Positions 10,653 to 18,067 of a stretch of 64,000 nt of DNA are shown piece by piece. The translations under genes and the position numbers were made by a program. Positions within the stretch are counted from its first letter, which is position 1. Every line of letters starts with the position of its first letter. The DNA is from Desulfurispora thermophila DSM 16022 (GTDB lineage: Bacteria; Bacillota; Desulfotomaculia; Desulfotomaculales; Desulfurisporaceae). The DNA is taken from NCBI RefSeq assembly GCF_000376385.1, contig NZ_AQWN01000012.1:48324-112323 (forward strand), given 5' to 3'. A model generated the notes under the pieces. The model saw nothing but the letters and a program-made list of their open reading frames with translations. It was not told the origin of the DNA and ran no database searches.

Positions 10653-11312
10653 TTACGCTGTAATACTCAGATCGGGTGCCGGGGCGGGCCGGGCTGAGCC
10701 GTTGAGCGCGGGCTGCATTTGCTCATAGCCGGCCTGGAAGGCCCGCTGGTTTACGGCGTGCAGTTTTTCCGGCAGCATGGTCAGCAGGCTGGCCAGCAGT
10801 TCGCCGGGCGTAAAGGGCAGGCCGGGCAGGGCGGCGAAAGCGCCCAGCAGGGCCGCGTTGGCGGTTTTGATGTTGCCCGCCGCCCGGGCCAGGTCGGTTG
10901 TGTCCAGCAGGTACAGCCGGCCGCCCCGGGCGGCAATAGCCCGGGTCAGGTATGAGGTAAGGGCCTGCTGGTCGTAGGTGGACAGGCCCAGGCGCACGGT
11001 GACAGGCACAATGGCCGTCCGGCTGACCAGGGCCGTGCCGCCCGGGCGCAGTTTGGCCAGGCCGCGCACTGCCTCGGCCAGCTCCAGTCCCAGCAGAAAA
11101 TCGGCCCGGCCGTCGGGTATGATGGGGCCGTGGATGCCGGTTCCCAGGCGAACGTGGCCGGTGACCGGCCCTTCCCGCTGGGCCATGCCGATCACTTCCG
11201 ATGTGCGCACGGGCAGGCCTTTGCCCATGGTTGCCCGGGCCAGGGTGTGGGCGGCCAGCACGGAACCCTGGCCCCCCACGCCGCAGATGACTATATCCAG
11301 TCTTTCCATCAT
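10653..11312 (-). CDS. iorB: Indolepyruvate:ferredoxin oxidoreductase, beta subunit
   Basis: This 219-residue gamma-type 2-oxoacid oxidoreductase domain begins MMERLDIVICGVGGQGSVLAAHTLA, with the GxGGQG nucleotide-type loop and the EVIGMAQREGPVTGHVRLG block of IorB. Together with IorA it oxidatively decarboxylates aryl-pyruvates (indole-, phenyl-, 4-hydroxyphenylpyruvate) to aryl-acetyl-CoA with ferredoxin as acceptor. The start lies two bases after the iorA stop, with AAAGGAGCG as ribosome site. The longer frame upstream is only the other register of iorA. Confidence 0.93.
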   Translation of the reverse strand: MMERLDIVICGVGGQGSVLAAHTLARATMGKGLPVRTSEVIGMAQREGPVTGHVRLGTGIHGPIIPDGRADFLLGLELAEAVRGLAKLRPGGTALVSRTAIVPVTVRLGLSTYDQQALTSYLTRAIAARGGRLYLLDTTDLARAAGNIKTANAALLGAFAALPGLPFTPGELLASLLTMLPEKLHAVNQRAFQAGYEQMQPALNGSARPAPAPDLSITA

Positions 11313-11314
11313 GA

Positions 11315-13210
11315 TTATCGCTCCTTTATTTGAATGGCCTCCGCCGGGCAGACCTGGGTGCATACACCGCAGCCGTGGCAGCCTGCTCCTGTTTGCACCG
11401 TGCCGTCGGCCTGTCGTTCCAGGGCCGGACAGCCCAGTTCTTCCACGCACTGGCCGCACGCCAGACAGGCCTGGCTGTCCACTGCGCAGCGCTTTTGCGA
11501 CCGCACCAGCGCCACACATTCCCTTTGCAGCACTACCACGGCCGGGCCGGGGTGCAGGACGGCCTGGCGGATTGCCGCCTGCGCTTCACCCAGATTGTAG
11601 GGGTCGGCTTCCATGACCAGGCCGGCCCCGCAGGCCCGGGCGATGGCGGCGATATTAATTGCGGGCGCTTTGTTGCCACTGGCGGTGCGCCCCAGGCCGG
11701 GGTGGGGCTGGTGGCCGGTCATGGCCGTGGTGCGGTTGTCCAGCACCACCACAGTGATGTCCGTGCCGTTGTACACCGCGTTGATCAAACCGGGGATGCC
11801 GGTGTGGAAAAAGGTGGAGTCCCCGATAAAGGCGATGTGTTTGCGTTGGGGTTCGGCCCGCTGCAGGCCGGCGGCTATGGTGATGCCCGCCCCCATGCAC
11901 AGGCAGGTATGGGTGGCGGAGAGGGGCGGCATGGCCCCCAGGGTGTAGCAACCGATGTCGCCGCAAAAGACCACGTCCAGGTCGGCGGTGGCCTGCCGTG
12001 CCGCGTAGAAGGAAGCGCGGTGCGGGCAGCCGGCGCACAGCACGGGCGGGCGCATGGGCAGGGGCGGTGTGGTGTCGCTCCGGGTGTTGCCCGGGTTGGG
12101 GCAAGCAGGCACCTGTCCCCGGTCGGTGCTGTCCAGTGGGGTTTCGGCGGTGGGCGGCAGGTACGAGCAGGAAATGGCCGGAGCAAAACGCCGGGCAAAT
12201 TGCTCCAGCACGTGCCGCACTTTGTCCACATCCAGTTCGCCTTCCCGTGGTACCAGACCGTCCTGTTTGCCGGATATGGTCACGGGCAGTTGGTCGCGCC
12301 AGGCCAGCAGTGCCACCTGTTCTTCCACCACCGGGTAGAGTTCTTCCACCACCAGCACGTGCTTGACCTGGCTTAGCAGTTGCCGCACCGGCTGTTCGGG
12401 CAGGGGGTAAGGCGTGCCGATGTGCAGCACAGTGGCCTCTATACCCGCTATCTCCAGCGCTTCCAGCACGTATCCGGTACTCACGCCGCAGGAGATAATG
12501 CCCAGTGTATCCCCTGTGCTCTGGCGCACCAGCCGGTTGAAGGGCGACTGCTGCAGGATCTCCCGGGCCTTGTCCTGCTGGGCGTTCAGCCAGGGGTGGC
12601 GGCGGGCGGTCAGGGAAGGCAGGATGACCCAGCGCGGGTCTTTATCAAAGCCTTCCACCGCCCGTGGTGTTGGTTGGGTATCGGGCAGGGGCACATCCTG
12701 GCAGACGTGGCAAACCCGGGTGGTGGGGCGCAGCAGCACGGGCAGGCCCAGTTTTTCGGAAAGGTCAAAAGCATAGCGGGCCATATCCTTGGCCTCTTGC
12801 GGAGTGGCCGGGTCCAGCACGGGCAGTTTGGCCAGGCGGGCCACAAAGCGGCTGTCCTGCTCGGTTTGCGAACTGTGCGGGCCGGGGTCGTCGGCCACCA
12901 CCAGCACCAGTCCCCCTTTGACGCCAATGTATGCCAGGCTCATCAGGGGGTCCAAGGCCACATTCAGCCCCACCTGTTTCATGGCCGCCAGGGCCCGCGC
13001 TCCGGCGTAAGAGGCGCCGATGGCCGTCTCCAGAGCCACTTTTTCATTGACCGACCATTCAGCGTATATGTTGTGCTCCCCGGCGAGCTGGGCCAGGGTG
13101 GCCAGGATTTCCGAGGAAGGGGTGCCCGGATAGGCGGCGGCCACCTGCACGCCCGCTTCCAGGGCTCCGTAAGCGATGGCCTGGTTGCCCATGAGCAGTT
13201 TTACTGGCAT
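11315..13210 (-). CDS. iorA: Indolepyruvate:ferredoxin oxidoreductase, alpha subunit
   Basis: At 631 residues it has the family's length and order: an N-terminal pyrimidine-binding domain (GNQAIAYGALEAGVQVAAAYPGTPSSEI), a middle domain, a TPP domain with CAGCPHR, GDIGCYTLG and IGDSTFFHTGIPGL, and two C-terminal [4Fe-4S] motifs (CLACGQCVEELGC and CHGCGVCTQVCP). It works in the cytoplasm of anaerobes in aromatic amino-acid fermentation, or in reverse. A promoter and structured leader with TRAP-like triplets precede it. Confidence 0.95.
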   Translation of the reverse strand: MPVKLLMGNQAIAYGALEAGVQVAAAYPGTPSSEILATLAQLAGEHNIYAEWSVNEKVALETAIGASYAGARALAAMKQVGLNVALDPLMSLAYIGVKGGLVLVVADDPGPHSSQTEQDSRFVARLAKLPVLDPATPQEAKDMARYAFDLSEKLGLPVLLRPTTRVCHVCQDVPLPDTQPTPRAVEGFDKDPRWVILPSLTARRHPWLNAQQDKAREILQQSPFNRLVRQSTGDTLGIISCGVSTGYVLEALEIAGIEATVLHIGTPYPLPEQPVRQLLSQVKHVLVVEELYPVVEEQVALLAWRDQLPVTISGKQDGLVPREGELDVDKVRHVLEQFARRFAPAISCSYLPPTAETPLDSTDRGQVPACPNPGNTRSDTTPPLPMRPPVLCAGCPHRASFYAARQATADLDVVFCGDIGCYTLGAMPPLSATHTCLCMGAGITIAAGLQRAEPQRKHIAFIGDSTFFHTGIPGLINAVYNGTDITVVVLDNRTTAMTGHQPHPGLGRTASGNKAPAINIAAIARACGAGLVMEADPYNLGEAQAAIRQAVLHPGPAVVVLQRECVALVRSQKRCAVDSQACLACGQCVEELGCPALERQADGTVQTGAGCHGCGVCTQVCPAEAIQIKER

Positions 13211-13301
13211 TGGTGATCACTCCCGTCAGTTATTGGGGCGGCATAATTTTCTGCCCGGCTATGGATGAGCCGGGGCGGGCAGAACCTGGTACGCCGTGCG
13301 G

Positions 13302-13335
13302 AAAAAACAAAAAACCGGGCCTGAGCCCGGTTTTT
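13302..13335 (-). terminator. Attenuator-type terminator before iorA
   Basis: On the minus strand AAAAACCGGGC (13335-13325) pairs with GCCCGGTTTTT (13320-13310) around a four-base loop, followed by TTTTGTTTTTT-like sequence. It lies between the iorA promoter and the iorA start, about 90 bases before the ATG, so readthrough must be controlled. A second hairpin (GCGGTGTTTTT / AAAAACACCGC) sits just upstream in the leader. Confidence 0.75.
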
Positions 13336-13387
13336 CCGCCAGCAAAAGATCCTCGCGGTGTTTTTCGGTAAAAAATAAAAAACACCG

Positions 13388-13470
13388 CTCGTCTCTGCCC
13401 CGGCTCAACTAAACTCTGCTCTGCTCAGCTGGGTATAAACTTGTATCAGGGTAAATTCTCGAATACTCTC
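13388..13470 (-). promoter_or_regulatory. Leader with GAG/TAG triplet array (TRAP-like binding site)
   Basis: In transcript order (minus strand) the leader has GAG at 13426, 13421 and 13416, TAG at 13411 and GAG at 13406, each separated by exactly two bases, then a degenerate GGG, then GAG at 13395 and 13390, again two bases apart. Two further GAGs lie upstream around 13470-13458. Runs of GAG/UAG triplets with 2-3-base spacers are what the tryptophan-binding attenuation protein TRAP (MtrB) recognises. A GNRA-capped 10-bp hairpin (CTGCGGTACA with TGTGCCGCAG) stands 5' of the array, and two hairpins, the second a terminator, stand 3'. TRAP control is an inference. Confidence 0.55.
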
Positions 13471-13523
13471 AACTGGTCTGCGGCACATTCCTGTACCGCA
13501 GTTTGTTCCCATACTTAAGCTCA

Positions 13524-13552
13524 ATTATAAAGTCCGGTATACGTGTCGTCAA
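13524..13552 (-). promoter_or_regulatory. Sigma-A promoter of iorAB-paaK
   Basis: On the minus strand TTGACG (13552-13547) and TATAAT (13529-13524) are separated by exactly 17 bp. The start of transcription would be near 13517, giving a leader of about 300 nt before iorA. Confidence 0.8.
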
Positions 13553-13575
13553 GTGGTTACTGTTGCGCTATGGCG

Positions 13576-13800
13576 TTATAGCAAGTCAATCAATTCTTCC
13601 ACCGTCAGTCCGGCCTGGTTGAGGATGGATTTAACAACAATGGGGCTAAGTACTTCGCCTGCATGTACCGGCACCGTAACGAGCGGGCGTCCAGGCCTGG
13701 ACAGGTGGTAATGACTACCGGATACTCTTACCACTTCAAACCCTGCCCGTTGCAAGGCCCTTAAAATTTCCTTTCCTGTCACGCGGGGTAGCCGTGTCAT
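13576..13800 (-). CDS. hicA: HicA-type mRNA interferase toxin, copy 1
   Basis: The 74-residue protein has the dsRBD-like HicA fold: GKEILRALQRAGFEVVRVSGSHYHLSRPG with the catalytic His in GSH, then VTVPVHAGEVLSPIVVKSILNQAGLT. HicA cleaves mRNA during stress. Its start overlaps the hicB stop by 4 bases. It differs from copy 2 at 22274-22498 by two residues (Tyr/His 31, Arg/Ser 38). It ends only 24 bp before the iorA promoter and lies outside the integrative element. Confidence 0.93.
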   Translation of the reverse strand: MTRLPRVTGKEILRALQRAGFEVVRVSGSHYHLSRPGRPLVTVPVHAGEVLSPIVVKSILNQAGLTVEELIDLL

Positions 13801-14024
13801 ACCACACTTACCTGTACTTCCGCAAATTCCACATCGCTGTCAGGAATCGGCTGGCCTATGGCCTTTGCTGCCTCAAGGTAGCCGGTTATAGCTTCCTGGA
13901 TACGCTCCAGAGCTTCTTCTCTGTTTTTGCCCTGAGAGATACAGCCGGGTAGTGCCGGCACAGTGACGACAAACACCTTTTCATCCGGGCACCACTCCAG
14001 GATTACCTTAAACCTGCGCTGCAT
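13797..14024 (-). CDS. hicB: HicB-type antitoxin, copy 1
   Basis: The start is the ATG at 14024 (MQRRFKVILEW), which has AGGAGGA upstream; an earlier in-frame start at 14075 lacks one. The 75-residue HicB domain (CPDEKVFVVTVPALPGCISQGKNREEALERIQEAITGYLEA) is the partially degraded RNase-H-like fold that blocks HicA. No separate DNA-binding domain is seen, so autoregulation would need another protein. It differs from copy 2 by two residues (Ser/Thr 30, Asp/Asn 62). Confidence 0.92.
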   Translation of the reverse strand: MQRRFKVILEWCPDEKVFVVTVPALPGCISQGKNREEALERIQEAITGYLEAAKAIGQPIPDSDVEFAEVQVSVV

Positions 14025-14164
14025 TTGGGTCCTCCTCTCCTCTGGTAAGAGTGCCGGGCTTTCTGATGGGGCCACTGATTCTCAAGTATATCATAGCACA
14101 TCGCCAAAGATAGGCAATGCGGTAAAAACACAAAAGGCTTCCTTATTACGGAAGCCTGGCCAAA

Positions 14165-14211
<47 letters not shown>

Positions 14212-14328
14212 TTTCAGGAGGCCAATAATTGTTGCCTTCACCTATTATTAAATGCCAGTATTTATGCGGCTTTCAGCGATTGATGGTTTTTACCCAGTCG
14301 CTAATTTTTTTAAGGTTTTTTATTTGCA

Positions 14329-14348
14329 TTGCAGTAATTTTGCAGTAA
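14329..14348. repeat. Integrase arm-type sites, left end
   Basis: TTGCAGTAA occurs at 14329-14337 and 14340-14348, with an 11-bp period. The same pair with the same period is found at 25272-25291, just inside the other end. Paired direct repeats inside both att sites are what the N-terminal arm-binding domain of tyrosine integrases binds. Confidence 0.7.
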
Positions 14349-15164
14349 AAAAAATTCCCAAAAACCGTTGGCGGACAAAGCTTTCATACAGCGCATCAAA
14401 TATACCCGCGCAACCTAAACCATTTTAACGTAAAGCGTTCAATTAGCATGTTGGATATTAGCGTCTACCTTATTTGCTAATGAATTTTTGATAAATATTT
14501 TTGAATAGCAGCAGGAAAATTCCTCTTTGTGTCGTATAGACCCTAACTTTTCTTAGTTCTTATTATTAATTTTACTACGTGTGTTCATATGTGACTGAGA
14601 CATATGTTACGCGCGAGTAAGATAAACGACAATAAATTGCGTTTTCCTTTCAATACGGGACCATGCTCATGAATTTGAGAGTAGACCAGGTTAAATGTAC
14701 CAATGCTATAATTTTAGGAGCTAGATAAAGCTGTTCCGCGAAAGGGGGCAATTGCTATATATAGCTGAGCAGGGAAATGCGTAACAGGCATAGAAAGTAA
14801 TTTAAACAAATGAATGCAGCGCAAATGAACACACTTACAATTAAAAAAAAAGCCCCACCTGTGGCCAGCAGCGACAGGCGGTTCACTCATAAAGATATAA
14901 AAAGATTGCGTGTACGTTACATTATAAAAACGAGTGGACTTATAAGTCAAAGTTTGCTGAGGGCCACAGGACGGGGTCTATTCTGGTATGTCCCCGTACC
15001 TGTGGTTTTTTGTCGCTTATAGCGACCGTAACTTTTAGTTACTCGTTATAGCGTGTTAACACTTAATGCCATTTGATAACACATGATAATATATGATGCT
15101 GCATGAAAAAGATTGGGATAGACTTGTCAGCCTTGGCAACATTAATTAGTTAGGGGGTAGCCAA
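14349..15164. other. Non-coding left end of the element
   Basis: This is about 815 bp of AT-rich sequence with no convincing gene. It contains an inverted repeat CATATGT / ACATATG (14586-14606) and a strong terminator (14964-15011). Two overlapping frames of 70-78 codons around 14714-15022 lack ribosome sites and overlap the terminator, so they are not called. A small transcript ending at the terminator is possible. Confidence 0.4.
14964..15011 (+). terminator. Strong terminator in the element's left end
   Basis: CCACAGG-ACGGGG (14964-14976) pairs with CCCCGTACCTGTGG (14992-15005) with one bulged base and is followed by six T. No protein gene precedes it on the plus strand, which suggests that it ends a short RNA or insulates the xis-primase operon. 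Confidence 0.6.
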
Positions 15165-15368
15165 ATGGCTAAACAATGCAAGCAGTTAGACTGGAGCACC
15201 TTGCCGGCATTTTTCGGCCCTCGAGAACTGGCCCGCCTGCTGGGCATTGGCGAGGCAGCGGCATATACTATGGCCCGCCAGCCGGGCTTCCCTGTGCTCA
15301 AGGTGGGGCGCCAGTACCGCATTAGCCGGGAGGGCTTACAACGGTGGCTTGAGCAGCAACTTGGATAA
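15165..15368 (+). CDS. Excisionase-like winged-helix DNA-binding protein
   Basis: The 67-residue protein contains an excisionase/MerR-type HTH: FFGPRELARLLGIGEAAAYTMARQPGFPVLKVGRQYRISREGLQRWLEQQ. This fold bends DNA in excision complexes or acts as a small regulator (AlpA/Xis type). Start: ATG after AGGGGGTAG. It heads the rightward gene set and is followed 63 bases later by the primase-helicase. A role in excision is inferred from its position in an integrase-bearing element. Confidence 0.8.
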   Translation: MAKQCKQLDWSTLPAFFGPRELARLLGIGEAAAYTMARQPGFPVLKVGRQYRISREGLQRWLEQQLG

Positions 15369-15431
15369 GCCCCGCTCCCCAGGGCAAAAACAAAAGCCCG
15401 CGCGGGCGCGGGCAGACGTGGGAGGAACCTC

Positions 15432-17324
15432 ATGGCCAGTATAGCACAATTCACGGTTAATATCCAGTCCATTGAACATATACTCTCCCGATTAAATGGT
15501 GTAAAACCTGACGGTAAAAGTGGATACTTTGCCTTCTGCCCCGCTCACCCTGATGGTACCAAACAGCGCCGGCAAAGCTTACACCTTTCCCTCAAGGATG
15601 GAAAGATACTCCTTCACTGCTTTGCTGGCTGTTCAACCGAAAACATAGTCCAGGCCCTGGGCCTCTCAATGAAAGACCTGTTCCTTGACCCTCCCCCGCT
15701 CCCCTATGAGGGAAAGCAGATTGTGGCCACTTATGACTACAAGGATGCAAATGGCCAGTTGCTGTTTCAAGTGGTCCGCTACTGGCCCAAGACTTTCCGT
15801 CAGCGCCGGCCTGACCCGGCGGCAAACGACGGCTGGTGCTGGAGCGTAAAGGGCATAAAGCAAGTGCCATACAAGCTGCCCGAGCTTTTGGCCGCCCTGG
15901 AGCGGGGCCAGACTGTGTTTGTGGTGGAGGGTGAGAAAGACGCAGATGCCCTGGCCCGCCTGGACCTGATGGCCACTTGCAATGCCGGGGGAGCGGGGAA
16001 ATGGACCCAGTCACATTCCCAACACTTCCCCGCAAAGGCCAGGGTAGTAATTTTACCAGACAATGACAACCCGGGCCGCAAACACGCCCAACTGGTAGCC
16101 AGCCAGCTAACTACCCGCGGCTGCCAGGTTAAGGTGATTGAACTGCCCGGTTTACCGGAAAAGGGTGACGTATCAGACTGGCTGGCAGCGGGTGGGACAA
16201 AGGAGCAACTGCTGGAGCTGGTAGACAACACGGCAGAATGGCGGCTGGAAACCAAAGCAAGCTCCATCATTGTCCGCCTGGCTGATGTTGAGCCAGTGCA
16301 GGTGAAATGGCTGTGGGAACCATATATTCCCCTTGGAAAGCTGACTCTTTTAGAGGGGGACCCGGAAGCTGGCAAAACATGGCTAGCTTTGGCGATAGCA
16401 ACTGCTATATCAAATGGGCGCGGTCTACCAGGACAGGACGGAAGACCAGGGCTAGCATTTGAGCCAGGGAATGTGCTATACCTTACCGCAGAAGATGGCC
16501 TGGCGGATACCTTGCGACCTAGGCTGGACATCCTGGGTGCTGACGTCAAAAGAGTTTTTAGCCTGAGTACAGGGGAAAACGGAGAATTTGTTACTCTTGC
16601 GGATATTGAAACACTGGACGCTGTGGCAACACAAATAAAACCCAAGCTGATTGTAATTGACCCGCTCCAAGCTTACCTGGGCAGTAATGTGGACATGCAC
16701 CGGGCGAACGAAGTGCGACCAGTGTTAGCTAAGCTGGCAGCGCTGGCGGAAAAGCATTTATGCGCTGTGCTTTGCATCAGGCACCTGTCAAAAGCACCGA
16801 CTGGGCGGGCTATTTATCGCGGCATGGGTAGCATTGACTTTACAGCAGCAGCCCGGTCGGTGCTGCTCGCTGGGGTTGACCCACAAAACCCGCACAAGCG
16901 GGCGGTGGTACAGATTAAGAGTAGCCTGGCCAGTAAGGGAATAGCCCTGGGTTATTCACTCTCACCACCTTTCAGCTGGACGGGGGAGTCAGAGCTAACC
17001 AAAAGCGACTTGTTGGCCAGTGAACATGAGCCGGAAGAAAAATCAGCTTTAGAAGAAGCAGAAAGCTGGCTTATGCTGGCCCTGGAATCAGGCCCGGTCA
17101 GCACAAAAGAAATCAAAAAAATGGCCCGGGAGGCGGGAATATCAGAAGCGACTTTAAGACGGGCAAAGGAAAAACTTGGTGTTAAAGCTGAAGCAGTTTA
17201 CAAGATGGAAACGTCCGGGCGCAAGAAAATTACTACCTGGAACTGGTACCTGCCGGGGAGTGAACCATCCCCTGCTAGTGAACCGGAACCACCGGGCGAC
17301 GATATAGACACATTGCCCTTTTGA
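15432..17324 (+). CDS. Primase-helicase replication protein of the element
   Basis: The 630 residues combine a CHC2-type zinc finger (Cys36, His39, Cys63, Cys67), a TOPRIM region (VVEGEKDADAL about 164-174; LPDNDNPG about 208-215 with paired Asp) and a RecA-like RepA/AAA_25 helicase with Walker A GDPEAGKT at 309-316 and Walker B IVIDPLQAYL. A winged-helix-like tail follows. Such proteins start replication of plasmids, phages and satellites at iteron origins. The iteron cluster directly downstream supports this. Start: ATG with GGAGG upstream. Confidence 0.9.
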   Translation: MASIAQFTVNIQSIEHILSRLNGVKPDGKSGYFAFCPAHPDGTKQRRQSLHLSLKDGKILLHCFAGCSTENIVQALGLSMKDLFLDPPPLPYEGKQIVATYDYKDANGQLLFQVVRYWPKTFRQRRPDPAANDGWCWSVKGIKQVPYKLPELLAALERGQTVFVVEGEKDADALARLDLMATCNAGGAGKWTQSHSQHFPAKARVVILPDNDNPGRKHAQLVASQLTTRGCQVKVIELPGLPEKGDVSDWLAAGGTKEQLLELVDNTAEWRLETKASSIIVRLADVEPVQVKWLWEPYIPLGKLTLLEGDPEAGKTWLALAIATAISNGRGLPGQDGRPGLAFEPGNVLYLTAEDGLADTLRPRLDILGADVKRVFSLSTGENGEFVTLADIETLDAVATQIKPKLIVIDPLQAYLGSNVDMHRANEVRPVLAKLAALAEKHLCAVLCIRHLSKAPTGRAIYRGMGSIDFTAAARSVLLAGVDPQNPHKRAVVQIKSSLASKGIALGYSLSPPFSWTGESELTKSDLLASEHEPEEKSALEEAESWLMLALESGPVSTKEIKKMAREAGISEATLRRAKEKLGVKAEAVYKMETSGRKKITTWNWYLPGSEPSPASEPEPPGDDIDTLPF

Positions 17325-17367
17325 TAAAGAGTAATTAGAAATTATTACCATAAATGTAAGCATGGCC

Positions 17368-17392
17368 TGATGTCCACTGCCAGTGGACATCA
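17368..17392. repeat. 25-bp perfect palindrome
   Basis: TGATGTCCACTG and CAGTGGACATCA flank a single central C. It lies 44 bases after the primase-helicase stop and before the iterons. It could be a terminator stem without a T-run or a protein-binding site near the origin. Confidence 0.5.
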
Positions 17393-17445
17393 AATACACC
17401 CCTTAAGGTCAAAACCAACAAAGCCTCATAAATACTGGATTTTTA

Positions 17446-17684
17446 TTAGATGCTCAACATTGTTTTTCTAGCTGAATCTTTCCTAAGGGCACTAAATGAG
17501 CATCTAGAAACCGAACACCTTCAGCCCTTGGGATGCCTGCATCTTTTCTAGATGCTCAGAACAGTACCTTTTGAGCATCTAGAAAAAGCCCAGTAATAGC
17601 GCAGTTTTCAGGGCCTGTTTTCTAGATGCTCAAATATTGCCCTTAGGGGATGATTAACTGGAAATTCGGAGTTGAGCACCTAGA
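17446..17684. repeat. Iteron cluster, candidate replication origin
   Basis: Six copies of a 14-15-bp motif TTTCTAGATGCTCA occur in alternating orientation at about 17446-17457 (partial), 17497-17510 (inverted), 17544-17557, 17572-17585 (inverted), 17618-17632 and 17672-17684 (inverted, diverged). The core CTAGATGCTCA is nearly constant. Spacing is irregular and orientation alternates, so this is not a CRISPR array. Iterons next to a primase-helicase gene are the usual layout of plasmid and phage-satellite origins. Confidence 0.75.
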
Positions 17685-17696
17685 GGGGGGTTATTA

Positions 17697-18056
17697 ATGC
17701 ATATCCCTGAAATGGTCAATCAGCTAAGTAGTTGTGATATAAAGCTCTATCTGGCCGGGGGAACCCTGCGGGCAACTAAACCGGCAGGGTATGCTACCTG
17801 GGCCGATGTCTCCCCCGCCACCCGCTCCCTACTTGAGCGATTGAGAGAGAACAAGGATGCAGTAATGCAATACTTGCGAGCTCTAGAACTGGCCCGCACG
17901 CCCCAGGGCCAACAACTCAAAGTCTACCCTATGCGGCAGGCCTGTATTGAAGCGGATTGTTGCCGGCAATTCACCACCGAAAGCGACTGCGAGCTATACC
18001 CAATTATGGACTGGGAACAGGGCGAACCAACCGGCTGGTGCCGGGAGCGTATATAG
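17697..18056 (+). CDS. Small protein with TubC-type N-terminal domain
   Basis: Residues about 10-62 (CDIKLYLAGGTLRATKPAG...VSPATRSLLERLRENKDAVMQYL) match the pattern of the TubC N-terminal docking domain, a small alpha/beta fold found in megasynthases and also in small mobile-element proteins. The C-terminal half is Cys-rich (CIEADCCRQFTTESDCELYP). It starts 12 bases after the last iteron behind GAGGGGGG and ends 11 bases before the helicase gene, so it is in the same operon. Function unknown; a helicase adaptor would fit but is speculative. Confidence 0.65.
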   Translation: MHIPEMVNQLSSCDIKLYLAGGTLRATKPAGYATWADVSPATRSLLERLRENKDAVMQYLRALELARTPQGQQLKVYPMRQACIEADCCRQFTTESDCELYPIMDWEQGEPTGWCRERI

Positions 18057-18067
18057 GGTGACCGCAC

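Noticed and set aside
11330..12376. Long plus-strand open frame (348 codons)
   Set aside because: It is antisense to iorA, which has clear TPP and ferredoxin motifs.
13211..13575. T-box leader before iorA (AACACCGCGAG resembles part of a T-box)
   Set aside because: The TGGNACCGCG core and stem I signatures are absent; the GAG/TAG triplet array explains the region better.
14714..15022. Overlapping frames of 70-78 codons in the element's left end
   Set aside because: No ribosome sites, no family features, and the plus-strand frame runs through a terminator.
17446..17684. CRISPR array
   Set aside because: The repeats alternate in direction, are only 11-15 bp and have irregular spacing; they fit iterons.
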